Origin: Chloroflexota bacterium
GTDB lineage: Bacteria > Chloroflexota > Anaerolineae > JAAYEA01
Direction of reading: 5' to 3'
Assembly: GCA_019873665.1 (NCBI GenBank)
Contig: JAIOAV010000002.1
Span: 79,485 to 113,744 of the forward strand
DNA: 34,260 nucleotides
Under the pieces are notes generated by a model. The model was given only the letters and a program-made list of their open reading frames with translations. It was not told the origin of the DNA and did no database searches. Below are positions 23,486 through 31,146 of the stretch, piece after piece. A program made the position numbers and the translations under genes. Each line of letters starts with the position of its first letter. Position 1 is the first letter of the stretch.

Positions 23486-24919
23486 ATGATAGACGCAAGC
23501 TTCATCGTCAGCCTGTTGATCGTCGTGGGAGGCGCAATGATCGGCTCCTACTTGCGGAGCGCGGTCAAGGATCGCTGCCTCAAAGATTTCGACTCGTATC
23601 ATGTTACCCTGGAAAAGGCCAATGGGCAGATCATCTGGGGCAACATGCATCTGCAGACGACTGGCATGGAGTTGGAATACCGGGTTGACGTACAGGACAC
23701 CGCGCACATCGAGACCAGTTACGTGTTCTACAAGAGCGAGTACAAGGATCTGCGCGGCATCTACCGCTACGCCGACGACCTCACTCCCGACAAGCGAAAG
23801 CAGCGCGAGCGCGATCTGCGCCGCAGCTTTCATCCCAGTCCGTGGCACATCCTCGGCCGGCATCTTCGGAACTTTTTCAGCCGAGCCACCGACTCATTGG
23901 CAGAGGCAATGCCGCTGCTCACCGGTCAGGCCAAAAAGCCTGCCAGCCGCTATATCTCGGCTGCAGAAGAGACTTATCTGCAAAAGCTAGGCAAGAACAT
24001 CATTGGCTATGTGGGGACGAACTATGATCCCTTGCTGGAGGAGTACGTCGGCGCCAAGGTCGTCGCTGAGATAGCCGAGGGTGATAACGTTTACGAATAT
24101 GTCGGAGTTCTCAAGGAATACTCGGGCGAGTTCCTGGAGATCCTGGACGTCTTTTACCCACAAGCGGAATCTGTCTGTCTCTCTGGTGGCCCGAATCCAG
24201 AGGCGGTCGAGAAGAACATCCGCATCACCTACGTGGATGACGTCTTCCACATCCAGAACAGGAGCGGCTACCCGCTCCTGCTACAGACCATCCGCCACGG
24301 CGACAAGCAGGGAGATATCAACGCCATCATCGGCCCTGGAGATGAGCTTCGCGTCCAGCGGCTGGCGTTGACAGAAGCGCGAAATCGAGATCAGCATGAG
24401 CTTTCTGTCTTTTTCGAGGGCCTTTCCAAAGCCGAGGAGGATAGCCGAGAGAAGAACGACAACCCCGCCTCCATTGACCTTGAGACACTCCTTGAGGGCA
24501 TATCCACCGAGGCGGTGCAAAAGGAGGGCATCCAATTCGACTTTAAGGTCATACGGCTTTTGGATATGATCGTGCCGCGAGAGCGAGCCTTGATCCGACA
24601 CAAAGCGGAGCGATATGATCCCAACGAGCTGTTCGGACGTGTGCGGAAAGGCTGGTTTCCCTTCGGCAAGACCGATTTGGAAGCATCGTACCGTGCGGCG
24701 TTGCGCAGGAATCCGCGCGATGTGGTCAGCGCCGCCGGCTTGAGTCAATTGCTGTTGGAAAAGGGAGAGCTTGCCGAAGCGGCCAAGTGGCTGGAGATGA
24801 CCCTGCAGCACCGCAACCAGCTCGTGGACGGTGGGCGCATCGCCGAGATGCAATTGCGCATGGTCAGAGCAAGGCTGGGGCGAGCGGAGAGCGTCTCTGC
24901 CAACGAGGTCAGAGACTAG
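23486..24919 (+). CDS. Membrane-anchored protein of unknown function with TPR-like C terminus
   Basis: I do not recognise the family of this 477-residue protein. One N-terminal helix (about 5-22) anchors it. A strand-rich domain (about 30-110) contains NGQIIWGNMHLQTTGMELEY and may resemble small beta sandwiches. A charged basic segment, a middle alpha/beta region (about 165-330) and a C-terminal helical part (about 415-465) follow; AALRRNPRDVVSAAGLSQLLLEKGELAEAAKW in the last part looks like one or two TPR units. ATG 23486 has GGAGAG 9 nt upstream; an in-frame TTG at 23438 directly after the previous stop is less likely. It is the third gene of the operon, 48 nt after the TPR protein. An envelope role is likely, the activity unknown. 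Confidence 0.75.
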   Translation: MIDASFIVSLLIVVGGAMIGSYLRSAVKDRCLKDFDSYHVTLEKANGQIIWGNMHLQTTGMELEYRVDVQDTAHIETSYVFYKSEYKDLRGIYRYADDLTPDKRKQRERDLRRSFHPSPWHILGRHLRNFFSRATDSLAEAMPLLTGQAKKPASRYISAAEETYLQKLGKNIIGYVGTNYDPLLEEYVGAKVVAEIAEGDNVYEYVGVLKEYSGEFLEILDVFYPQAESVCLSGGPNPEAVEKNIRITYVDDVFHIQNRSGYPLLLQTIRHGDKQGDINAIIGPGDELRVQRLALTEARNRDQHELSVFFEGLSKAEEDSREKNDNPASIDLETLLEGISTEAVQKEGIQFDFKVIRLLDMIVPRERALIRHKAERYDPNELFGRVRKGWFPFGKTDLEASYRAALRRNPRDVVSAAGLSQLLLEKGELAEAAKWLEMTLQHRNQLVDGGRIAEMQLRMVRARLGRAESVSANEVRD

Positions 24920-24936
24920 AGCGGGCGGTCACTTCG

Positions 24937-25692
24937 TCAGCCGAGGAGATCCAGGAGGTCGAAAACAGGGCCGTCAGCGCAGGCCCGACGGACGCCTCGC
25001 CGGGTTTCCACGACGCACGCCCGACAGATGCCAAAGCCGCACGCGACGGAGGGTGCATGCCAAACCTGCACAAATCCCGGCCGCGCCCACACCGGCTCAT
25101 CCTGCAAGGCGGCGTGCAAGGTACGATAGAACGTCCGGGAACCTGCCGCGCAGACCTGGTCAGCCCATGCCAGGCCGTCCCGCAGGAGCGCCGCAAACTC
25201 CGCCGTTTCCGACAAAAGCCCGTGATACTCCACGTCGCGAGGCAATAGCCCTGTCGGATAAAGCCGCTCCCGTGCCCCCGCCACCGCCAGCAAGGTCACA
25301 CGGTGACCGGCTGCCACGCTCTGCTCGCCCAGCGCCACCAGAGGCGCGATCCCCATCTCCTCTGCCACCAGGAGGACGTTTCGCGTCCCCGGCGCAACCA
25401 CAAAGCCGCGCCCCAGTGGTCCCAGAAGGTTGATAGTCTCCCCTACCCCACGCGCCAGCAAGGGCGCATATGCGGTGGTGGCTCCATCAAGCAGTAAAGC
25501 GACGGTGTCGCTGCCGATCTTGTGCAGCGACACCGCGCATCGCAGGTACGGATCATAACCCCTATCGCGCAACGCCATGACGAATTGCCCTGGCCGCGCT
25601 GCCCGCGCCAGAAACGCGGCGCGCAGGTAGAGCTGCCAGACGCCAGGCATCGCCTCCAGCCGCGCAACAACAAGAGCCTCGCACTGCTCCAT
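24937..25692 (-). CDS. PyrK-like dihydroorotate dehydrogenase electron-transfer subunit
   Basis: This 251-residue protein has an FAD-binding barrel with LRCAVS (50-55), in place of the usual RPxS-type motif, and GPLGRGF (91-97). A nucleotide-binding domain (NVLLVAEEMGIAPLVAL) follows. The C-terminal [2Fe-2S] site is complete: C218, C223, C226 and C238 in ACGFGICRAC and CADGPVF, a signature of PyrK. PyrK passes electrons from dihydroorotate dehydrogenase B (PyrD) to NAD. No pyrD is adjacent. Two Yip1-like genes precede it and probably share its transcript. ATG 25692 lies 8 nt after the upstream stop with a poor ribosome site, so coupled translation is likely; an in-frame ATG at 25722 is less likely. 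It could serve another oxidoreductase. Confidence 0.85.
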   Translation of the reverse strand: MEQCEALVVARLEAMPGVWQLYLRAAFLARAARPGQFVMALRDRGYDPYLRCAVSLHKIGSDTVALLLDGATTAYAPLLARGVGETINLLGPLGRGFVVAPGTRNVLLVAEEMGIAPLVALGEQSVAAGHRVTLLAVAGARERLYPTGLLPRDVEYHGLLSETAEFAALLRDGLAWADQVCAAGSRTFYRTLHAALQDEPVWARPGFVQVWHAPSVACGFGICRACVVETRRGVRRACADGPVFDLLDLLG

Positions 25693-25699
25693 CCGCAAC

Positions 25700-26434
25700 T
25701 CAGAACGTGCGCAGCATGACAATCCAAAGCCCCACCGGCACGATGATCAGGATCAGGGCGATCAGCGCGACCAGTGGCAGGATAACCGCCAGAAAGCCGC
25801 GCAACGTCAGCATGCCGTTGGCCACAGCGGTGGCTTTGATGTAGATCAGCACCCCCCAGACGAAGGCGACAATGCTGACGATCGGTCCCACGTAGGGAAT
25901 CGGCTGGAGCACCAACAGGAGGGAAGGGAGAAACTGGAGCGCCGTCATGCCCAGCATGTTCTGCAGATGCGCTCGCCCGCCCAGAATCTTGGCCGCCAGC
26001 AGGACCCACAGGGTGTAGCCCATCCAGCCGGAGAGAAAAGAGAAGGGCGTGGATAGGATATGCCCTGCGGCCCCAAACACAGCCCGGACTGGCTTGACGA
26101 ATGGGGTGGAGAGTTCAGCGATATCATACTTGATGTCAATTCCGATCTCCAGATACTTGACAATTGGCTCACGGAGGTCAGGACTGAGTGGAAAGTAGCT
26201 CTGCCACCGCTCGAAGGTACCGAGCGCCGCGTCCGTGGCCTGCTGACGCGCCAAGACCTGGGGTGCGGCACGCAGGTCGCCAATAAGACCCACCAAGCCA
26301 TTTACCGCGCCCACCAGTAACGCAACTACCAGAACGATCAGCAGGCCCCACTCGAAAATATGTGGCAAGTCATTGAATCGCACGTATGCCCGGTCTCGCA
26401 ACGCCAAGATGTCCCAGAACCATCGCAGGCTCAT
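25700..26434 (-). CDS. Yip1-like membrane protein, copy 2
   Basis: This 244-residue membrane protein has a hydrophobic segment near residues 28-52, a long extracytoplasmic or amphipathic stretch, then four to five further helices from about 110. The block WVLLAAKILGGRAHLQNMLGMTALQFLPSLL is typical of Yip1-domain proteins. Bacterial Yip1-like proteins have no firm function. GGAGGG stands 5 nt before the ATG at 26434, which lies 2 nt after the stop of the upstream paralogue. An open in-frame extension to 26539 overlaps that paralogue and is rejected. The shared layout with copy 1 suggests tandem duplication. Confidence 0.8.
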   Translation of the reverse strand: MSLRWFWDILALRDRAYVRFNDLPHIFEWGLLIVLVVALLVGAVNGLVGLIGDLRAAPQVLARQQATDAALGTFERWQSYFPLSPDLREPIVKYLEIGIDIKYDIAELSTPFVKPVRAVFGAAGHILSTPFSFLSGWMGYTLWVLLAAKILGGRAHLQNMLGMTALQFLPSLLLVLQPIPYVGPIVSIVAFVWGVLIYIKATAVANGMLTLRGFLAVILPLVALIALILIIVPVGLWIVMLRTF

Positions 26435-26436
26435 CT

Positions 26437-27159
26437 CTACCCTCCACGCGAAGCCAGCGCGACACCCAGCAGCACCAGAAGCGCGACAAGGGTCGCCACC
26501 ACGATCGCCACCAACACGAGTGCCAGGAGGATCGTCCAAAACGCGCGCGCCCAGGAAAGGTGATGCGCTCTCTTGATTGCCAGATAGCTACATACCAGCG
26601 TCCAGACGCTGAGCACTGAGCCGATCTGCACATATGGCAACACCTGGACAAGGCGTAGGAGCTGTGGAGCCACCATCAGCGAGATGGTGCCGAGGGTTTG
26701 GGCCAAACTGGCAGAGCCACCCAGGATACGCGCCACGATATGGGCAGAAACACCCAAAATCAGCCAAAGAACGATAAATCCGGCCGGGCGAGTGATGAGG
26801 CCAATCGCCGCACCTGCCACACTCGGCAAGCCCACCAGTGGGCCCAAGATATCCCAACCAAGGCTGAACCAGCGGCTAAAGAGGTCCGCTGCCTGCGCGT
26901 CGCGCGCCATCTCCTGATACCAGGGCATGAGCCGGATGTTGTGCAGCAGAACGTCATGCACTTCCGCCAGCGGCGGCGTCGTCGCCCACACCAGAGCCTG
27001 TCCGATGATGGCAACCAGCGATACCAGGATGGTGACGACAACGACGATGGTCAGACCCTTAATCACTGGATTCGCTGCATCACGCAAGTCGTCATAGGCC
27101 TCTTCGCGCAAGAGAAGGGCCTCCCAACTGGATCGCAAAGCTCCGACAATCTGTCGCAT
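26437..27159 (-). CDS. Yip1-like membrane protein, copy 1
   Basis: This 240-residue membrane protein has a first helix at about 36-60, an extended segment with PWYQEMARDAQAADLFSRWF, then four or more helices. FIVLWLILGVSAHIVARILGGSASLAQTLG matches the Yip1 pattern and parallels the copy downstream. GGAGGG stands 5 nt before the ATG at 27159. The frame is open far upstream (to 27423), but that part has no promoter-side ribosome site and unlikely composition. It is the first gene of a three-gene unit that ends with the PyrK-like protein. The function is unknown. Confidence 0.8.
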   Translation of the reverse strand: MRQIVGALRSSWEALLLREEAYDDLRDAANPVIKGLTIVVVVTILVSLVAIIGQALVWATTPPLAEVHDVLLHNIRLMPWYQEMARDAQAADLFSRWFSLGWDILGPLVGLPSVAGAAIGLITRPAGFIVLWLILGVSAHIVARILGGSASLAQTLGTISLMVAPQLLRLVQVLPYVQIGSVLSVWTLVCSYLAIKRAHHLSWARAFWTILLALVLVAIVVATLVALLVLLGVALASRGG

Positions 27160-27480
27160 CCGCTCCCTCCTCTCCCTTCCGGCGTCAATGCCGGCGATCC
27201 CCCACAGAAGCGCCCATCGGGCCGCAACATCAGCCAAGATCGCACGGCAGAATCCAGAGCTTCTGCTGTCATGATGCCACAAAAGAGCAGAAATGTCAAT
27301 CGTGGCGCGGCGATCTTTTCGCGCAAGCGCAGTCTCGCCTGCAGGACGCGAGTGTACCTGCAGCGCAATGGACCGCTCTACTCCAACCAGACCGATGGCC
27401 GCATAGCCGGCGGAGCCGGGCATCCCTTTGCCCGATGCTGGATGACCTCGGAGACACGCGTCGCCGCCCGGCAGGTCGGG
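27160..27480. other. Intergenic region without a gene
   Basis: This 321-bp gap lies between the first Yip1-like gene and the end of the M20 peptidase gene. It contains the Yip1 promoter and a small hairpin (27417-27422 with 27429-27434) that may end the M20 transcript. I find no convincing coding sequence. Confidence 0.65.
27271..27299 (-). promoter_or_regulatory. Candidate promoter of Yip1-Yip1-PyrK operon
   Basis: Minus-strand TTGACA (27299-27294) is perfect. The spacer is 17 bp and the -10 is CATCAT (27276-27271), 4/6. The start codon lies about 110 bp downstream. Confidence 0.5.
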
Positions 27481-28860
27481 CTAGACCGGTTTTTCTTCCC
27501 CCAGCTTTTCCAAGAGCTTGGCAAAGGCCACCTGCCCCCGTTCAAAGCTGGCGAGGCGGAAGAACTCGTCCGGCGCGTGTACTTGCTCATCCAACAGGCC
27601 AAAGCCAAAACCGATAGTATATGCGCCCAGGCGCCGTAGGAACGTCTCACACACTGGCACACTCCCGCCCATTCGCCCGTAGTATGGCTCGCGGCCGTAA
27701 AGCTCCGCCAGCACCGCCCGCGCCGCAATGTTGCCGGGGTGATCTAACGGCACCTCGTATGGATAGGCCAGCGCCATGCCGGGCCGGACGACGACCTTTA
27801 CGCCGTGGGGCACATGCTTGGCGATATGCGCTTGCAGCAGTTGCTGGATCCTGGCGGGGTCCTGGTTGGGGACAAGGCGGCAACTGATCTTGGCGTGCGC
27901 TTCTTGCGGCAAGACGGTCTTGGTCCCTTCCCCTGTGAAGCCACCCCACATGCCATTGATCTCCAGCGTGGGCCGGATCCAGATGCGCTCCAGCGGCGAA
28001 TAGCCCGGCTCCCCAAACAGCTCTTCCACGCCCACTTGCGACTTGAAGGCCGCCTCATCGAATGGCACAGCAGCGATCTGCGCCCTCTCCTCAGGCCCGA
28101 AGGTAACGACATCGTCGTAGAAGCCATCCACCGTGATCCGTCCATCCGGCGCGTGCAGTGAGGCCAGGAGCTCGGCCAGCGCGTGCAACGGATTGGCCAC
28201 CGTGCCGCCAAAGCTGCCAGAGTGTAGGTCAGTCCTAGCGCCATACACATCAATCTCCATAGCGCACACGCCGCGCAGGCCCACCAGAAGCGTCGGCTCT
28301 GTCTCGCTTAACTGCCCGCTGTCGGCATTGAGGATCACATCGCAGGCGAGGAGTTCCTTGTGTGCGGCGACGAACGCGGGGAGCTGCGGGCTGCCGATTT
28401 CCTCCTGGCCTTCGATCAGGTATTTGACATTCACCGGCAGCGCGTCCGCGGTCTGCAGCAATGCTTCCACTGCGATAATGCTCAGCAGGAGATTTCCCTT
28501 GTCATCCGACGCGCCGCGCGCATAGACCCGCCCATCGCGAATCGTCGGCTCGAACGGCGGCGTCGTCCATAGCGCCAGCGGGTCGACGGGCTGGACATCA
28601 AAGTGGCCGTAGATCAGGACCGTGGGCTTGCCCGGCGCATGCAACCACTCACCATAAACGACAGGATGTCCACCGGTGGACATCGCACGCGCACCCTCCA
28701 GCCCTGCTGCCGTCAGCCGCTGCGCGACCCACTCCGCTGCACGCTGCACATCTCCCGCATGCTCTGGCAAGGCGGAGATGCTGGGAATGCGCAATAGGTC
28801 AAGTAGCTGCGCGACGTATTCCTGGCGATGATCCTGCAAATGCCTTTCCCAAGCGGGCAT
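27481..28860 (-). CDS. M20-family metallopeptidase (dipeptidase/carboxypeptidase)
   Basis: This 459-residue cytoplasmic zinc peptidase is of the CNDP/ArgE type. H86 and D88 (IYGHFDVQP) are a metal ligand and the catalytic helper. D119 (ASDDKG) bridges the metals, E153 (EGQEEIGS) is the general base with E154 beside it, and D180 (NADSG) is a further ligand. A C-terminal His is present in DEQVHAPDEF. The dimerisation lid domain (ARTDLHSGSFGG) is intact. The family cleaves dipeptides or removes acyl groups from amino acids; the exact substrate is unknown. AAGGAGG stands 5 nt before the ATG at 28860. The frame runs open to 29271 across the divergent perR gene and its promoter, and that extension is rejected. 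Confidence 0.9.
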   Translation of the reverse strand: MPAWERHLQDHRQEYVAQLLDLLRIPSISALPEHAGDVQRAAEWVAQRLTAAGLEGARAMSTGGHPVVYGEWLHAPGKPTVLIYGHFDVQPVDPLALWTTPPFEPTIRDGRVYARGASDDKGNLLLSIIAVEALLQTADALPVNVKYLIEGQEEIGSPQLPAFVAAHKELLACDVILNADSGQLSETEPTLLVGLRGVCAMEIDVYGARTDLHSGSFGGTVANPLHALAELLASLHAPDGRITVDGFYDDVVTFGPEERAQIAAVPFDEAAFKSQVGVEELFGEPGYSPLERIWIRPTLEINGMWGGFTGEGTKTVLPQEAHAKISCRLVPNQDPARIQQLLQAHIAKHVPHGVKVVVRPGMALAYPYEVPLDHPGNIAARAVLAELYGREPYYGRMGGSVPVCETFLRRLGAYTIGFGFGLLDEQVHAPDEFFRLASFERGQVAFAKLLEKLGEEKPV

Positions 28861-28941
28861 GTGTGCCTCCTTGATTTTGCCGAAGCCTCGATCTGCTGGC
28901 GGGATCCCGGATAAAGCCCCCGATCCCATATCTCGAGGCGG

Positions 28942-28970
28942 ATTATAGGCACATTGTGCTGGTGAGCCAA
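28942..28970 (-). promoter_or_regulatory. Promoter of M20 peptidase gene
   Basis: Minus-strand TTGGCT (28970-28965), a 17-bp spacer and TATAAT (28947-28942) match the consensus at 4/6 and 6/6. The site lies back to back with the perR promoter. Confidence 0.65.
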
Positions 28971-28998
28971 CCCAATTCCATCTTAAAGATTGTCTGAC

Positions 28999-29027
28999 TT
29001 GACAGGTCAGCAAAGCGATGATATAAT
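28999..29027 (+). promoter_or_regulatory. Promoter of perR operon
   Basis: TTGACA (28999-29004), a 17-bp spacer and TATAAT (29022-29027) are a perfect sigma-70 pair with ideal spacing. CTGAC and GTCAG flank the -35 as a 5-bp inverted repeat with a 7-bp centre. Confidence 0.88.
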
Positions 29028-29036
29028 AGAAAAAGG

Positions 29037-29062
29037 TTATTATTAGAGAATATCTACTATAA
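29037..29062 (+). promoter_or_regulatory. Candidate PerR box in perR leader
   Basis: A 26-bp A/T-rich stretch begins TTATTATTA and ends CTATAA, just after the predicted transcription start. It loosely resembles the PerR/Fur consensus (TTATAATnATTATAA) but is imperfect. Autoregulation would fit the position. Confidence 0.35.
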
Positions 29063-29067
29063 GAGAA

Positions 29068-29541
29068 ATGGTTGTGAAAGAGAATCAAAATCGTCTGGAA
29101 TGGCTTGTGGCGCGACTTAGAGAACGCGGTTTCCGCCTGACGCCGCAGCGCATGGCGGTGCTCAGGATTCTGGTAGCCAGCGAAGGCCACCCCAGCGTGG
29201 AGATGATACACGAGCGGGTGCGAGCTGAATTTCCGATGGTCAGCCTGGCGACCGTCTACAAGACCGTGCATTTGCTCAAGGAGATCGGAGAGGTGCTAGA
29301 GCTGGCCTTTGGCGATGACCATCGGCGCTATGACGGAAACAGGCCACGCCCGCATCCACACCTGATATGCGTCAAATGTCATAGCATCGCCGATGTGGAC
29401 TTTGCTGGCCTGGCCGAGTTGCCGGATGAGATAGCGCACAACAGCGGCTATCAGATCTTGAACCATAGGCTGGATTTCTTCGGTATTTGTCCGGCGTGTC
29501 AGGCGCAAGTCCCGCATGCTTCTGATAGGCGGTACGACTAG
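29068..29541 (+). CDS. perR: PerR-type peroxide-sensing repressor (Fur family)
   Basis: This 157-residue metalloregulator has a winged-helix DNA-binding half (RLTPQRMAVLRIL, then SLATVYKTVHLLKEIG). The structural zinc site is C101, C104, C141 and C144. The regulatory metal ligands of B. subtilis PerR all have counterparts: H41 (H37), D89 (D85), H96 and H98 (H91, H93) and D109 (D104). The Asp at the last position is typical of PerR, where Fur has Glu. PerR senses hydrogen peroxide by iron-catalysed His oxidation and then releases DNA. It leads a group with a Dps-like ferritin and a b5-like protein, the classic kind of PerR target. ATG 29068 has only a weak ribosome site; a GTG at 29074 is the alternative. 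Confidence 0.9.
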   Translation: MVVKENQNRLEWLVARLRERGFRLTPQRMAVLRILVASEGHPSVEMIHERVRAEFPMVSLATVYKTVHLLKEIGEVLELAFGDDHRRYDGNRPRPHPHLICVKCHSIADVDFAGLAELPDEIAHNSGYQILNHRLDFFGICPACQAQVPHASDRRYD

Positions 29542-29564
29542 GCCACAGCAGGGCCGTTATTGAC

Positions 29565-29596
29565 CCGCTATCGCGTGGCTTGCGAGCAGATAGCGG
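29565..29596 (+). repeat. Inverted repeat between perR and dps-like gene
   Basis: CCGCTATC (29565-29572) and GATAGCGG (29589-29596) form a perfect 8-bp stem with a 16-nt loop, 24 bp after the perR stop. There is no U tract. It may be a weak terminator or a processing site. Confidence 0.5.
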
Positions 29597-29652
29597 CAGC
29601 GGCTGGCTTGTGGATCGGTAAAGGGGACATGAGTCAAGTATGGAGGTGTACG

Positions 29653-30204
29653 ATGGCCAAAGTAGCGCGAGAAATGGTGGAAAAGTCTGGCATCAATGTG
29701 GACCAACTGGTCGAGTTGTTGGTCAAGAACGCGGCTGCAGAGCTCACGACCTATTACTACTATACGATTCTGCGGGTGAACCTGATCGGCCTTGAGGGTG
29801 AGGGGCTCAAAGGAATCGCCGAGGCAGCGCGGATCGAGGATCGGAATCACTTTGAAGCGCTGGTGCCGCGCATCTATGAGCTAGGCGGCAAGCTGCCCGA
29901 AGACATGAAGGTGTTCCACGACATTTCCGCTTGTCCGCCGGCCAGATTGCCCAAGGATCCTACGGATATCAAGGCGATGCTGACCGTGCTTGTGGAAGCG
30001 GAGCGATGCGCCGTGCGTGGCTACACCCATATCTGCAACATGACCGCGGGCAAGGATCACCGCACATACGAGCTGGCCCTGTCCATACTGAATGAGGAGA
30101 TCGAGCACGAGTCGTGGTTCTCCGAGTTCTTGGGCGAAGGCCCCTCTGGGCATTACCTGCGCACCGGCGAGACCTCGCCATTCGTGCGCAAGTACCTGCA
30201 CTAG
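29653..30204 (+). CDS. Dps-like ferritin (DPSL/thioferritin type)
   Basis: This 183-residue four-helix ferritin-like protein would store iron and detoxify peroxide in the cytoplasm. Candidate di-iron ligands are E30 (AAELTTYYYY), E62 and H66 (EDRNHFEAL), E115 (LVEAERC), and E149 and H152 (NEEIEHE). C94 (ISACPP) and C119 (AERCAVRGY) are 25 residues apart. That is the spacing I recall for the paired cysteines beside the di-iron site in the Sulfolobus DPSL protein. So it belongs with the bacterioferritin-like DPSL group and not with classical Dps. GGAGGT stands 5 nt before the ATG at 29653; an in-frame start at 29560 lacks support. It follows perR by 111 nt and is probably under PerR control. 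Confidence 0.87.
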   Translation: MAKVAREMVEKSGINVDQLVELLVKNAAAELTTYYYYTILRVNLIGLEGEGLKGIAEAARIEDRNHFEALVPRIYELGGKLPEDMKVFHDISACPPARLPKDPTDIKAMLTVLVEAERCAVRGYTHICNMTAGKDHRTYELALSILNEEIEHESWFSEFLGEGPSGHYLRTGETSPFVRKYLH

Positions 30205-30219
30205 GATCAAACTTGCCGG

Positions 30220-30246
30220 CTGGGGGACTCGCAGCGAGTCCCCCAG
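30220..30246 (+). terminator. Strong hairpin between dps-like and cytochrome b5-like genes
   Basis: Arms 30220-30231 and 30235-30246 form a perfect 12-bp GC-rich stem with a 3-nt loop, followed by AATCTCTTT. It lies 16 bp after the dps-like stop and 20 bp before the next start, so it may end most transcripts and leave the b5-like gene at a lower level. Confidence 0.75.
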
Positions 30247-30266
30247 AATCTCTTTAGGAGAAGCCC

Positions 30267-30512
30267 ATGCGAAGGATCACCAGAGAAGAGTTGGCGCTTT
30301 GCCATGGTCGCGATGGCGCGCCAGCGTGGTTTGCTTGCCGTGGGCGAGTTTATGATGCGACGCACAGCTTTCACTGGCAGCATGGCCAGCATCAGGTCCT
30401 GCACCATGCTGGCGCGGATTTGACGGCTGAACTCGCCGCCGCACCGCATGGCGATGACTTGCTCGCTAGGTGCCCCGTGATCGGGGTGCTAGTGGAAGAG
30501 GAAGATGTCTAG
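30267..30512 (+). CDS. Small cytochrome b5-like heme-binding protein
   Basis: This 81-residue protein is little more than one cytochrome b5 domain. Matching blocks are EELALCHGRDGAPAWFACRG, VYDATHSFHW, the heme-ligand region QHQVLHHAGADLT (H46 aligns with the HPGG His) and APHG with H61 as the second axial ligand. It ends in VIGVLVEEE, as in bacterial members. Such small b5-like proteins probably carry electrons or bind heme in the cytoplasm; no signal peptide is seen. AGGAG precedes the ATG. It lies behind the dps-like gene and a strong hairpin, which suggests a link to iron or peroxide handling. It converges on purN with 16 bp between stop codons. Confidence 0.85.
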   Translation: MRRITREELALCHGRDGAPAWFACRGRVYDATHSFHWQHGQHQVLHHAGADLTAELAAAPHGDDLLARCPVIGVLVEEEDV

Positions 30513-30528
30513 CACCCTGTTCATGTGG

Positions 30529-31146
30529 CTAGGCGCGCATCTCTTCTGTCGGAATCCCCAACACCCGCGCGATAGCGCGCACGTACAAGTCGTGCTCGAC
30601 GGCGTGGATGCGCACCTCCAGCGTCTCCAGGGTATCGCCGGCGCAGATGGGCACTGACTGCTGCACGACCACCGGCCCGACATCCACCCCCTCATCCGGC
30701 ACGAGATGCACCATCACGCCGGTCTCGAAGATCTCACCGCGCTGGAAGGCCTCGAACGCGCGCTCGATGGCATGCGTGCCGGGGAACGCGCCCGGGAGCG
30801 CCGGATGGATGTTGAGAATGCGATTCGGATAGTGCCGGAGGAATGCCATGGTCAGGACGCGCATCCAGCCGGCTAGCACCACCAGATCGGCGCGATACGG
30901 CGCGAGCTTGGCAGCCAGGTCGGCGTCATAGTCGGCGCGCGAGCGCCCCGCCTGGCGGTAGGGGAGGAAGGGGTGGTAGATGGTCGGTATGCCATGCGCG
31001 GCGGCGCGCTGCAGCGCATACGCCTCACGCCGATCGGAAACAACCACTGCCACCCGGGTATCGGGCAAGCGCCCAGATTCCGTGGCGTCAATGATCGCCT
31101 GCAAGTTAGAGCCATATCCCGACGCCAACACAGCTAGCCGGTTCAT
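30529..31146 (-). CDS. purN: Phosphoribosylglycinamide formyltransferase
   Basis: This 205-residue enzyme transfers a formyl group from 10-formyltetrahydrofolate to GAR, the third step of purine synthesis. The phosphate loop is SGYGSNLQ (9-16). The catalytic residues N112 and H114 lie in NIHPALPGAFPG, and D151 in VPDEGVDVGP corresponds to D144 of E. coli PurN. The length is normal. Its ATG overlaps the purM stop by 4 nt (ATGA), so the two are translationally coupled. It is the last gene of the visible purF-purD-purM-purN operon. Confidence 0.95.
   Translation of the reverse strand: MNRLAVLASGYGSNLQAIIDATESGRLPDTRVAVVVSDRREAYALQRAAAHGIPTIYHPFLPYRQAGRSRADYDADLAAKLAPYRADLVVLAGWMRVLTMAFLRHYPNRILNIHPALPGAFPGTHAIERAFEAFQRGEIFETGVMVHLVPDEGVDVGPVVVQQSVPICAGDTLETLEVRIHAVEHDLYVRAIARVLGIPTEEMRA

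Noticed and set aside
28861..29271. N-terminal extension of the M20 peptidase
   Set aside because: The extension crosses two promoters and part of perR. The ATG at 28860 has an excellent ribosome site and begins at the normal family start.
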